This document shows positions 1 through 7,781 of a stretch of 64,000 bases of DNA, piece after piece (the first letter of the stretch is position 1; the number at the start of each line of letters is the position of its first letter). Position numbers and translations under genes: made by a program. The notes below the pieces were generated by a model. That model was given only the letters and a program-made list of their open reading frames with translations. It made no database searches and was not told the origin of the DNA. The DNA comes from Bacillota bacterium. Lineage in GTDB: Bacteria; Bacillota; Clostridia; Christensenellales; CAG-138. Where the stretch lies: contig JAEWUO010000038.1 in the NCBI GenBank assembly GCA_023459335.1, forward strand, positions 12,351 through 76,350. The letters are read 5' to 3'.

Positions 1-187
1 GCGTTGGACGGATGTTGACAGATTGCACACCGCACCACACCGCGCCGGAACTTATCATCCGCACGCAGGAGCCGCGGGCCGGATAACGGAACCCAATCGT
101 GCTGTGCGCGGCGATCGGCGCGTTAGATTCGTTTTTTCTCTTCAGTATACACCCATTTTCCCAATTGGGGGCGTCTTTCCGCTCCGC

Positions 188-217
188 TTGCCCGAACATG
201 CCAAAAGGTGCTATGCT
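188..217 (+). promoter_or_regulatory. Predicted sigma-A promoter for the FakA C-terminal-like gene
   Basis: TTGCCC (188-193) and TATGCT (212-217) are separated by 18 bases. The -10 is preceded by TGC, an extended -10 form seen elsewhere in the window. The start codon lies 35 bases downstream. Positions 1-187 hold no gene that I can support. Confidence 0.5.
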
Positions 218-251
218 GTAGAAACAATTAACTTTGGAAAAGGAGCGTCCC

Positions 252-503
252 ATGCTCGAATATAAGTTTGACACACAGCTTCTTCTTGCGGGCGAACAGC
301 TCAGCGAAGATGAAATTTTCGACCATATCACCGCAAACTTCGAGGGCGACAGCCTGCTCGCCGTCGGCGACGAATCGCTGATCAAGATCCACTTCCACAC
401 CAACCGTCCCTGGGAAATCCTCGCCTACTGCGCGTCGCTCGGGGAGATCTTCGACATCGTCGTGGAAAACATGGAGCGGCAGGCGTCCGGCCTGCAGGGA
501 TAA
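252..503 (+). CDS. Stand-alone FakA C-terminal-domain-like protein
   Basis: An 83-residue protein that matches the last domain of FakA/YloV fatty acid kinases (DAK2-linked family). In that family a segment of the type VGDEELVKVHVHTDDP is followed by GELxxIKIENM. Here the equivalents are VGDESLIKIHFHTN at about residues 38-51 and LGEIFDIVVENMERQ near the end. The start at 252 is chosen because AAGGAG lies just upstream; an ATG 18 bases earlier would overlap that site. The N-terminal DhaL-type kinase domain and the middle domain are absent, and the gene has its own promoter, so it is a small independent protein rather than an obvious fragment. In complete FakA this domain binds the FakB lipid-carrier protein. 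Whether this protein binds a DegV/FakB-type partner is inference. Confidence 0.7.
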   Translation: MLEYKFDTQLLLAGEQLSEDEIFDHITANFEGDSLLAVGDESLIKIHFHTNRPWEILAYCASLGEIFDIVVENMERQASGLQG

Positions 504-650
504 CTGTTTTTCGGAAATTCGCACTGTTTTTCTTCGGTTCATTTTTCTTTATATACTGTTGTCTGCAGGGCGTGGTTGACTGCGCTCGAATTTCCGTTTC
601 CGTTTCCGCGGCATATTGCCGCGCCCCCCCGACGGATGGAGGAAACTTGT

Positions 651-1324
651 ATGTTTCATATCCTCGTCGTAGAAGACGACACCAACGCAAGAAAACTGAT
701 GAAAGCCGTGCTGGAGCGCGCGGAGTATTCCGTTTCGACCGCGGTCAACGGGGAGGACGCGCTTACGCTCATGGACACGCATCACATTGATCTCATCGTG
801 CTTGACGTCATGATGCCCGGTATGGACGGCTATACGTTTACGGGCGAACTCCGCGCGGCGGGAAGCACAATCCCGATCCTGATGGTCACGGCCAGGCAGC
901 TGCCTGCCGACAAAAAAAAGGGTTTCTCGCGGGTACGGACGATTATATGACAAAGCCCGTGGACACGGAAGAAATGCTGCTTAGGATCAAGGCGCTGCTG
1001 CGGCGCTCGCACATCGTCAGCGAACGCAGGCTCGACGTCGGCGGCGTGTCGCTGGATTACGACGCGCTCACGGTGACGCGCGGCGAGGAGAAGCAGACGC
1101 TCCCGCAAAAGGAGTTTTATCTGCTGTATAAGCTTCTCTCCAGCCCCGACAAAATATTCACGCGCATCCAGCTGATGGATGAAATCTGGGGGATGGAATC
1201 CGAAAGCGGGGACACGACGGTCAACGTGCACATCAACCGCCTGCGCAGGCGGTTCGAAAGTTATCCCGAATTTGAGCTCATCTCCGTACGCGGGCTGGGG
1301 TATAAGGCGGTGAAAAAACCATGA
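651..1324 (+). CDS. OmpR-type response regulator, read through only with a -1 frameshift
   Basis: Cytoplasmic regulator of the exporter downstream. The receiver domain starts at 651 (GGAGG at 638-642) and shows the acidic pair D9-D10, phospho-acceptor D52 in LDVMMPGMDG, and the conserved T in MVTAR. The zero frame ends at a TGA at 948-950 after 99 residues. The missing receiver end (GTDDYMTKPVD) and the winged-helix DNA-binding domain (LRRRFESY, VRGLGYK) continue in the -1 frame to 1324. Shifting back one base at A_AAA_AAG (914-920) gives a continuous product of about 224 residues, the usual family length. Without a shift, re-initiation at ATG 947 (overlapping the TGA as ATGA) could give two separate proteins. 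The gene overlaps the kinase start by 4 bases. A TATACT at 552-557 may be its -10. Whether the shift is programmed, a mutation, or a sequencing error in the A8 run cannot be decided from the sequence alone. Confidence 0.85.
914..920 (+). other. Slippery heptamer A_AAA_AAG in the response regulator gene
   Basis: The zero-frame codons are AAA (915-917) and AAG (918-920), which is exactly the phase needed for tandem -1 slippage, as in Escherichia coli dnaX. A 12-bp palindrome, AGGCAGCTGCCT, lies just upstream. I see no clear internal Shine-Dalgarno-like stimulator and only a weak downstream hairpin (CGGG pairing with CCCG). Confidence 0.6.
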
Positions 1325-2379
1325 CCGGACAGAAAGAGCCTTTTCGCAGGAATATCGGGCTGCCGATCCTGTTTTCCACGATCGTGTTCGCGATCCTGAT
1401 GATCACCGCAATGCTCATATCCATCGTAGGCATTCTGCTCATCCGCATCAACGCGATCAACCTCGTGAAAATTTCCCGCAGTGAGCCGATGCTTCCGGTC
1501 TTCCTGCTGCTCGTCATCAGCGTGGTGGTTGGTACCGTGGTGTCGTTCGTCATCAGCCGGTTTCCGCTGAGGCCCATCCGCCGTATCATCGACGCGACGA
1601 ATCGGCTCGCGGAGGGGGATTTTTCAGTGCGCCTTCAGCTTCCGGGGCCGAGTTCGTTTCAGGAGCTTGCGTCCAGCTTTAACCGCATGGCGGAGGAACT
1701 GGGCGGCATCGAACTGCTGCGCACGGATTTCGTCGATCATTTTTCGCACGAATTCAAGACGCCGATTGTCTCCATCAAGGGGTTTGCCGAGGAATTGCGG
1801 CACGACGACCTCACGAAGGAGCAGCGGAACGAATACCTCGGCATCATCATCTCCGAGTCCTCGCGCCTCTCCGCGCTGGCGACCAACGTACTCAATCTTT
1901 CCCGCGTGGAGAAGCAGGCGATCCTGACCAACCGCATCCGTTTCGACCTGAGCGAACTCGTGCGCCGCTGCGTGCTGCTCTTTGAGAGCAAATGGGAGCA
2001 GCGCAGGCTGAATCTCACCGTAGAACTCGACGAGGTCAGCTTGCTTGGGGACGAAGAGCTTTTAAGCCAGGTCTGGCTCAACCTCATCGACAACGCGGTC
2101 AAGTTTACGCCTGAGGGCGGCAGCGTTGAGATCCGGCTGTCCCGAAAGGATGGAACAGCGTGTTTCTCCATCCGCGACGACGGGTACGGCATCTCCGAGG
2201 AAGTGCAGAAACACATCTTCGATAAATTCTATCAGGGCGATCCTTCGCGTTCCGTATCCGGAAACGGGCTGGGCCTCTCCATTGCAAAGCGCGTGGTCGC
2301 GCTGCACGGCGGGACGATCTCCTGCCGGAGCGAAGAAGGCGCCGGAACGGAGTTTATTGTCGAACTGCCGCTGTCATAA
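1321..2379 (+). CDS. Membrane sensor histidine kinase
   Basis: 352 residues. Two membrane helices (about 12-38 and 58-80) are separated by only a short loop, so there is no real extracellular sensor domain. HAMP follows at about 80-132. The HisKA H-box is FSHEFKTPI, the N-box LNLIDNAVKF, and the G-boxes DDGYGI and GNGLGLSI, all complete. The start ATG overlaps the regulator stop (ATGA), implying translational coupling. The short loop is typical of intramembrane-sensing kinases, which often respond to cell-envelope stress or to the activity of an adjacent ABC transporter. Here the next genes encode such a transporter. The inducing signal cannot be read from the sequence. Confidence 0.93.
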   Translation: MTGQKEPFRRNIGLPILFSTIVFAILMITAMLISIVGILLIRINAINLVKISRSEPMLPVFLLLVISVVVGTVVSFVISRFPLRPIRRIIDATNRLAEGDFSVRLQLPGPSSFQELASSFNRMAEELGGIELLRTDFVDHFSHEFKTPIVSIKGFAEELRHDDLTKEQRNEYLGIIISESSRLSALATNVLNLSRVEKQAILTNRIRFDLSELVRRCVLLFESKWEQRRLNLTVELDEVSLLGDEELLSQVWLNLIDNAVKFTPEGGSVEIRLSRKDGTACFSIRDDGYGISEEVQKHIFDKFYQGDPSRSVSGNGLGLSIAKRVVALHGGTISCRSEEGAGTEFIVELPLS

Positions 2380-2476
2380 GCGGGGTCAATGAAAAAATAA
2401 CACGATACCGCGCGCCGCAGTTTTTCTTCCGTTTACCTTCGTAAGATAGGATAGGCGTGCAAACAGGAAAAAATCG

Positions 2477-2493
2477 CTCCGGTCATGCCGGAG
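2477..2493 (+). promoter_or_regulatory. Inverted repeat ahead of the exporter genes
   Basis: CTCCGG and CCGGAG flank a 5-base spacer, 25 bases before the adaptor start and close to its ribosome binding site. It could be an operator for the response regulator or an RNA hairpin affecting initiation. No clear terminator or promoter was seen in the rest of 2380-2518. Confidence 0.3.
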
Positions 2494-2518
2494 ACGATAC
2501 GAAAGGAATCCGAAACCC

Positions 2519-4063
2519 ATGCAAACCAAGAAGAAAAAGTCTCGCGTCTGGCTCTGGGTCCTTATCGCGGTGGTCGTCACCATCGTGGTTGGGCTGACCC
2601 TGCTGCAAGGCGCCGTGAAGCGCGCGTCGGCAGACGTCTACGTTTCGCATACCGTTGAAACCGGCACGGTGGCGCGCACGGTTACCGGCAGCGGCCGGCT
2701 TGACTCGGCGGACAGCGAAACGCTCCGCCTGCCCGGCGGCGTTCATATCGCCGGCATTCCGGCCAAAGCCGGGGACGTTGTGAAAGCCGGGGACGTTCTT
2801 GCAACGCTGGACGTCGATTCGCTGAAAGACCTGGCCGCTCAGGTCAGCACGGAACTCAGCTCGCTTGATCGCGAGATCGCTTCCCGCAGCGACGTAACCT
2901 CCGTGAAATCCCCCGTTCGGGGCCGGATCAAATTCCTGCCCGCGGGCAAAGGGGACGACGTGCTGTCCGTTATCGGCGCAAACGGCGCGCTCGCGCTGAT
3001 CTCGGCCGACGAAATGATGCAGGTCGAGATCGCTTCCGCCGGATCGCTCCCGCTCTACTCCAATGTCCAGGTGCGCTGGGACGGCGGAAAAGCGAAGGGC
3101 ATGATCTATGAAAAGACACCCGCCGGCTATCTCGTCACCCTGACCGACGACGGCACGCCGTATCTGGCGGCCGCACAGGTTTTCGACGGGGATACGCTGC
3201 TCGGCGAAGGGACGCTGACGATCCATTCGCCCGTCGCGGTGTTCGCCGCGGGCGGACAGATCACGGAATCGGAAGAAAAAGAGAATTCCTTTGTCTATGC
3301 CGGCACCAAACTCTTTACGATCGAAAACGCGCCGGACAGCGCGAGCTACCGCACCTCCTATTCCGAGCGCGCGGATAAAGCCGCGCTCTATGAAGCGCTG
3401 CTGTCCTATATCGCCGATCCGCGCGTGCTCGCGCCCTTGGACGGAGTCGTCGACCAGGTTCTAATATCGGAAGATACCGACGTTGCGGCTTCGACCACCG
3501 CGGACGGGCTCAGCGACGCGGTTTCGCTCCACACCGGCGGCGCGGTGAAACTGAGCATCGACGCCGACGAGCTGGATATCGATTCCATCGCGCTCGGTCA
3601 GAGCGCGAGCGTCACGCTCGACGCGTACCCCGGCGAAACCTTCAACGCAACTGTGACGCATATCTCCCGCATCGGTGAGGTGAACGGCACCATCACGACA
3701 TATCCCGTCGAAGTGACGCTCGACTACGATGCGCGTATTCTGGAGGGGATGAACGGCAGCGCGGTGATTCTCACGTCCAAGAAAGAGAACGTACCCATGC
3801 TGCCCGTCGACCTGATCAACGAGGACTCCGCGGGAGAATACGTCAACGTCCTGTCCGCGGACGGCCAGAGTTATGAGCGCAGGGACATCACGACCGGGCT
3901 TTCCGACGGCACGAACGCCGAAATCACGAGCGGGCTTGCCGCCGGAGATACGATCTGGTACATGGCCGCGAAGGAAAATCCTTACAGCTCCTTCCCGGGT
4001 ATGAATAATGCCAGCAGGCGGATGAACAACGCCCAGGGTACTCCCTCGAACGGTGGTGAGTAA
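2519..4063 (+). CDS. MacA/HlyD-type membrane-fusion adaptor
   Basis: 514 residues. A Lys-rich N-terminus and one membrane helix (about 9-30) are followed by an extracytoplasmic part. The split lipoyl/barrel-sandwich halves are visible as GIPAKAGDVVKAGDVLATLD near residue 80 and as SPVRGRIKF and LAPLDGVVDQV further on. A beta-barrel segment (SIALGQSASVTLDAYPGETF) and a membrane-proximal end (SGLAAGDTIWYMAAK) complete the fold. The family links MacB-type ABC exporters to their substrate at the cell surface. AAGGA precedes the ATG, and the ATPase gene begins 2 bases after the stop. The long insert between the lipoyl halves replaces the usual long hairpin and is unlike classical MacA. Confidence 0.88.
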   Translation: MQTKKKKSRVWLWVLIAVVVTIVVGLTLLQGAVKRASADVYVSHTVETGTVARTVTGSGRLDSADSETLRLPGGVHIAGIPAKAGDVVKAGDVLATLDVDSLKDLAAQVSTELSSLDREIASRSDVTSVKSPVRGRIKFLPAGKGDDVLSVIGANGALALISADEMMQVEIASAGSLPLYSNVQVRWDGGKAKGMIYEKTPAGYLVTLTDDGTPYLAAAQVFDGDTLLGEGTLTIHSPVAVFAAGGQITESEEKENSFVYAGTKLFTIENAPDSASYRTSYSERADKAALYEALLSYIADPRVLAPLDGVVDQVLISEDTDVAASTTADGLSDAVSLHTGGAVKLSIDADELDIDSIALGQSASVTLDAYPGETFNATVTHISRIGEVNGTITTYPVEVTLDYDARILEGMNGSAVILTSKKENVPMLPVDLINEDSAGEYVNVLSADGQSYERRDITTGLSDGTNAEITSGLAAGDTIWYMAAKENPYSSFPGMNNASRRMNNAQGTPSNGGE

Positions 4064-4065
4064 GC

Positions 4066-4758
4066 ATGCCATCCCCCAATCGCCCGATCATCCAAATGAC
4101 CGATATCACGAAGATATATACGGTCGGCGGGGAGGAGGTGCGCGCGCTTGACGGCGCCAGCCTTACGATCCGCGAGGGCGAGTTCGTAAGCATCATCGGC
4201 CCCTCCGGCAGCGGCAAGAGCACACTGATGAACATCATCGGCTGTCTCGATGTGGCCGATGGCGGCGAATACATCCTAGACGGGCAGTCGATCGAACAAT
4301 ATTCCGAAGAAGAGCTTGCGCGCATCCGCAACAAGAAGATCGGCTTCGTGTTTCAGAACTTCAACCTGCTCTCGCGCATGAACGCGCTGTCCAACGTGGA
4401 GCTGCCGCTGATTTACCAGCGCGTGCATATCAGCGAGCGGCGCGAACGCGCGATGCGCGCGCTCGAACGCGTCGGGCTTAAGGACCGCGCGAACCACAAA
4501 CCCACGGAACTCTCCGGCGGACAGCAGCAGCGCGTCGCCGTCGCCCGTGCGCTCGCGACGGATCCCGCGATCCTGCTTGCGGACGAACCAACCGGGAACC
4601 TCGACAGCAGGACCGGCGACGACATCATTTCGCTCTTTCACGAGCTGCATGACGCGGGCGATACGATCGTTCTGATCACGCACAACGAGGAGATCGCGCG
4701 GCAGACGCAGCGGCGCATCCGCATCATGGACGGACGCGTAACGGAGGTGGAAGCATGA
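4066..4758 (+). CDS. MacB/LolD-type ABC transporter ATPase
   Basis: 230 residues, normal length for the family. Walker A GPSGSGKST is at 45-53, a Q-loop follows in FVFQNFNLL, the signature is LSGGQQQR, Walker B is ILLADEPTGNLD, and the H-loop is in ITHNEE. The TGNLDS element and the partner genes place it in the MacB-like group, which exports peptides, antibiotics or lipoproteins by mechanotransmission. It lies 2 bases after the adaptor gene and overlaps the permease start by 4 bases, so the three are one transcription and translation unit. Substrate unknown; a response to antimicrobial peptides is plausible from family knowledge only. Confidence 0.95.
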   Translation: MPSPNRPIIQMTDITKIYTVGGEEVRALDGASLTIREGEFVSIIGPSGSGKSTLMNIIGCLDVADGGEYILDGQSIEQYSEEELARIRNKKIGFVFQNFNLLSRMNALSNVELPLIYQRVHISERRERAMRALERVGLKDRANHKPTELSGGQQQRVAVARALATDPAILLADEPTGNLDSRTGDDIISLFHELHDAGDTIVLITHNEEIARQTQRRIRIMDGRVTEVEA

Positions 4759-5924
4759 TCATCCAGTCGATCAAAATGGCCTGGGAAGCCATCGCCTCCA
4801 ATAAACTCCGCTCGTTTCTGACCATGCTTGGCATCATCATCGGCGTGGTCGCGCTTGTGGTGCTCGTCTCCCTTGTCAACGGCGCGACCGGCGCGGTTAC
4901 GAGCGAGATCACAGCGCTGGGGAACGATATGGTCACCGTCAACGTCAAAGACGACAAGGGCTCGCCGATCCGTCTGGAGGATCTGGACGAGATCGCGGCG
5001 CTGGACGCGGTCAACGAGGCGGCTCCTTCCGGCAGCATGAACGCCACGGCAAAACACGGCTACAACGACACGACGGTCTCCCTGTACGGCACCACCCCTG
5101 CGTATTACAACGTACAGGGGCTCAAGCTGAAATACGGCCGGTTTTTAAAAACCGTGGACGTAGAGAACGCGTCCTATGTCGCCGTGCTTGCTTATAATAC
5201 GGCGGACGAGCTGTTCGGCAAGGCCGACATTGTCGGCGAGTCGCTGGTCATCGGCGGGAGGAACTTCCTGATCGTCGGCGTGCTGGAGGAGGACGATTCT
5301 CTCTTTGCCTCGATGCTGGGCGGGTTTTCCGCCTATGCGCCGTTTACGGTCGTATCCCGCATGGCGGACGAGCCGTATGTTACCGACCTCTCCGTTTCCC
5401 CGAACGGGAACACGGACGATACGGAAACGCAGGTGAACGACTTTATGCTCGCGCGGTTCCATCAGGACGAAGACGCGTTCCGGCTCATGAACATGAGCAG
5501 CATATCTGACGCGATGAGCACGGTTACCGGCACGCTCTCGCTGCTCCTGGGCGGCATCGCCGCGATCTCCCTTCTCGTCGGCGGCATCGGCATCATGAAC
5601 ATCATGCTGGTTTCCGTCACGGAGCGCACGAAGGAAATCGGCATCCGTAAGGCCATCGGCGCGGGGAAACGGAGCATCATGATGCAGTTCCTCATCGAGG
5701 CGCTTATGGTCAGCCTCATGGGTTGCATCCTGGGGCTTGCGCTGTCGTGGATGATTCTTGAGATCGTTACCGTCATCGCAAAGACGATCTCGTTCTCCAT
5801 GTCGCTTGGCGTGGTGCTGCTCGCGGTCGGGTTCGCCTCGGCCATCGGCCTCATCTTCGGCCTGTATCCCGCCAACAAGGCGTCGAACATGCATCCGATC
5901 GACGCCCTCCGATACGAGGGCTGA
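4755..5924 (+). CDS. MacB/FtsX-type ABC transporter permease
   Basis: 389 residues. An N-terminal helix contains the typical LRSFLTMLGIIIGVVALV segment. An extracytoplasmic domain (about 50-240) follows, then three C-terminal helices with the conserved GGIGIMNIMLVSVTERTKEI, GIRKAIGA and the closing PANKASNMHPIDALRYE. The gene overlaps the ATPase by 4 bases and ends the five-gene regulator-exporter unit, which stops at the terminator near 6048. Positions 5925-6042 hold nothing recognisable. Confidence 0.95.
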   Translation: MIIQSIKMAWEAIASNKLRSFLTMLGIIIGVVALVVLVSLVNGATGAVTSEITALGNDMVTVNVKDDKGSPIRLEDLDEIAALDAVNEAAPSGSMNATAKHGYNDTTVSLYGTTPAYYNVQGLKLKYGRFLKTVDVENASYVAVLAYNTADELFGKADIVGESLVIGGRNFLIVGVLEEDDSLFASMLGGFSAYAPFTVVSRMADEPYVTDLSVSPNGNTDDTETQVNDFMLARFHQDEDAFRLMNMSSISDAMSTVTGTLSLLLGGIAAISLLVGGIGIMNIMLVSVTERTKEIGIRKAIGAGKRSIMMQFLIEALMVSLMGCILGLALSWMILEIVTVIAKTISFSMSLGVVLLAVGFASAIGLIFGLYPANKASNMHPIDALRYEG

Positions 5925-6042
5925 GCCGGTCGTTTCAAAAGCGTGCTCCTTCGCAGGACAACATCGCCTTTCCCATGGCGCCTCCTCCTGCGAACCCGCA
6001 TGGCTGCGGACGGTTCCCCCCTCTTTCAAGGCCGCCCGCAGC

Positions 6043-6092
6043 AAAAAGCCCGTCGCGCTCTTCCCCCATCGAGCGCGGCGGGCGTTATTTTT
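6043..6092. terminator. Bidirectional intrinsic terminator
   Basis: A 13-base stem pairs 6048-6060 with 6071-6083 (12 of 13 positions), loop 6061-6070. An A-run precedes it and a T-rich tract follows, so it can work on both strands. It ends the exporter operon and may also serve the minus-strand genes beginning at 7641. Its 3' arm plus T-tract is the seed of the tandem repeat that follows. Confidence 0.8.
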
Positions 6093-6317
6093 GATTTGCT
6101 TTTTATAAAAGCAATTCAGGGTAATGCGCGGCGGGCGTTATTTTTGATTTGCTTTTTATAAAAACAATTCCGGGTTGTGCGCGGCGGGCGTTATTTTTGA
6201 TTTGCTTTTTATAAAAGCAATTCAGGGTTGTGCGCGGCGGGCGTTATTTTTGATTTGCTTTTTATAAAAGCAATTCCGGGTTGTGTGCGGCGGGCACGTT
6301 ATTTGGTTTGTTTTATA
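6073..6317. repeat. 53-bp tandem repeat, four copies plus a decayed fifth
   Basis: Copies start at 6073, 6126, 6179, 6232 and (degenerate) 6285, a constant 53-base period. Each begins GCGCGGCGGGCG, then GTTATTTTTG, then a hairpin TTGCTTTT-TAT-AAAAGCAA (one arm base changed in copy 2), then TTC(A/C)GGGT. The repeat lies between two convergent genes. The first 11 bases and the T-tract are the 3' half of the terminator immediately before it, so the array probably grew by slippage from that terminator. Confidence 0.9.
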
Positions 6318-6326
6318 GAATACAGA

Positions 6327-7184
6327 TCAACGCAAAGGACCGCCGGCCCCCGCGTGGAAGCGAACCAGAAAATCCAGCGCGGTTTCCCGCATATATTCGC
6401 GCGCCGTTTCTCCGCCGATGTGGATTTTCTCCAGCGCACTGTCGGCTGCGAGGAGCAGCGCCTTCCGCGAAGCGCCTTCCTCCTGCCGGAGCAGGCTTCC
6501 GGCCCCGGCCAATTCCTCCGGCGAGAGTGAGAGAGAAGAAACCGTCTTTCCCGTCAGCGCGCAGAGCGCCGCCATTTCCGATACGGGCAGGTACAGGTTC
6601 ACCAGCAGGTCGTCGTAATCGCCGTAGTAACGTTCGTAAAGGCCTCGAAGCGCTTCCGCAGAGAAGGCGCGCAAAAAATAACTTTCCGTCAACCAGCGAC
6701 GCAGATAATCCAGCAGGTATTCCACGCCGGACAGCGCGTCAGAAACCGGATGACAGAGCGGATAATCCAGCGAACACGGCACTTCCTGCGCGAAAAAGTC
6801 CGCGCCATACGAGCGGAAAAAACCGCGCGTCGCGGCAAGCGAATCGCGAAATCCCCGGTTCGTTAAAGGTGGCTGCATGCACTCCGCTTCTTTCAATAGA
6901 AGTTTTGCGCGTTTCGCGAGGCGTTTTGCTTCCGCAGCGCCCGCCTCCCGACGCACGCTCAGAGGCGCATCCGACGCAACGGCCTCAACGGGATATTTCC
7001 GGTTCAGCTCGGCACAGTAAACGATCCCCTCCAGCAATCGCCGCGCGGTTTCGACCGGAACGGACGTGCTGTCCCCCATCGTATATCGCGAAATACGCTC
7101 GGAGAGCAGCGCCGTCAGTTCCGCTGGCGGTTCTGAAACGTTAAAATCCGGCGGGGACGGAAACGCGAGTTCATGGATCGTCAA
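6327..7184 (-). CDS. DUF6179-like protein, TTG start
   Basis: 285 residues. The start is a TTG at 7184-7182 because GGAGGG lies 9 bases upstream (7199-7194); longer in-frame starts lie inside the preceding gene and have no such site. The start overlaps the end of that gene by 14 bases, implying coupled translation. The segment GDSTSVPVETARRLLEGIVYC and the overall helical, soluble character resemble the uncharacterised DUF6179 family of Clostridia, usually beside DUF6323 as here. No catalytic motif, signal peptide or membrane helix is evident. Function unknown; family assignment is from memory of the sequence pattern. Confidence 0.65.
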   Translation of the reverse strand: MTIHELAFPSPPDFNVSEPPAELTALLSERISRYTMGDSTSVPVETARRLLEGIVYCAELNRKYPVEAVASDAPLSVRREAGAAEAKRLAKRAKLLLKEAECMQPPLTNRGFRDSLAATRGFFRSYGADFFAQEVPCSLDYPLCHPVSDALSGVEYLLDYLRRWLTESYFLRAFSAEALRGLYERYYGDYDDLLVNLYLPVSEMAALCALTGKTVSSLSLSPEELAGAGSLLRQEEGASRKALLLAADSALEKIHIGGETAREYMRETALDFLVRFHAGAGGPLR

Positions 7185-7641
7185 CGTCCGGTTCCCTCCA
7201 TTCCTCTTCCTCCGCTCCAAGCCGTCGCGCGCGGCAGAGGGATTCCAGCGTCGTTCCGGTGACCGCTTCCACGGAACCGTCGTATGCGTCGTATCGTTCG
7301 CGCATCGCCGCAATCAGTTCCTCGTCCGTGAGCTGGTCTCCGCAGGCGTTTTTATAGTAGTAAAACGCGTCCGCCAGTTCCAGCAGCGTCGTTTCGTAAT
7401 CCTCCTGCTGGAGAAAAGGCGAGTCGCAGAACCCTTCGATGATCGCCGGCACCGCGCTCTCGCCGAGCTCTACCCGCCCGTGTTCCGAGAGTGCGCTTGT
7501 CCGCGCGCCGGCCAGTTCCGCCATAGCGCGCTCGCTCAGCGTCAGCCCGAAACGCGCCGATATTTCGTTCGCCGCGCGTAATTCGGCGAGGAATTTTTTG
7601 CCCGCCGTCTGCGTAAGGTTTGTTTCCGTTTCATCCCGCAC
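7171..7641 (-). CDS. DUF6323-like protein, GTG start
   Basis: 156 residues from a GTG at 7641, chosen because GGGAGG sits 9 bases upstream; an ATG 54 bases earlier has no ribosome site. The pattern GLTLSERAMAELAG, then GRVELGE, CDSPFLQQEDYETTL and FYYYKNACGDQLTDEELI resembles DUF6323, a small clostridial family of unknown role that travels with DUF6179. Mostly helical and cytoplasmic by appearance. It is the first gene of the two-gene unit. No good minus-strand promoter could be identified in 7642-7740. Confidence 0.65.
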   Translation of the reverse strand: MRDETETNLTQTAGKKFLAELRAANEISARFGLTLSERAMAELAGARTSALSEHGRVELGESAVPAIIEGFCDSPFLQQEDYETTLLELADAFYYYKNACGDQLTDEELIAAMRERYDAYDGSVEAVTGTTLESLCRARRLGAEEEEWREPDVDDP

Positions 7642-7698
7642 TTTGCCGCGCCTCCCGTCTCCGTTCAGCATATCGCGGCGGCGGCGTACGAACAAGAC

Positions 7699-7727
7699 TT
7701 GAAAAAAGCCCCGATTTGTGCTATAGT
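7699..7727 (+). promoter_or_regulatory. Promoter-like sequence facing a terminator
   Basis: TTGAAA (7699-7704), 17 bases, then TATAGT (7722-7727) preceded by TGC. It matches consensus well on the plus strand, but the terminator at 7742-7770 follows at once and there is no plus-strand gene. It would make a transcript of only a few dozen bases, or may be chance. Confidence 0.35.
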
Positions 7728-7741
7728 AACGTCAGAAAAGT

Positions 7742-7770
7742 AAAAGAGCGCGGGATTCCCGCGCTCTTTT
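7742..7770. terminator. Bidirectional intrinsic terminator
   Basis: A near-perfect inverted repeat, AAAAGAGCGCGGGA with TCCCGCGCTCTTTT, lies 12 bases after the end of the minus-strand zinc-ribbon gene. A and T runs on either side allow termination in both directions. Confidence 0.85.
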
Positions 7771-7781
7771 CATTCGCCCGT

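Noticed and set aside
6073..6317. CRISPR array
   Set aside because: Units are contiguous with a fixed 53-base period and nearly identical throughout; there are no variable spacers and no cas genes.
6281..7144. Plus-strand open frame of 287 codons over the repeat and DUF6179-like gene
   Set aside because: Arg/Pro-rich shadow of the minus-strand gene, beginning inside the tandem repeat.
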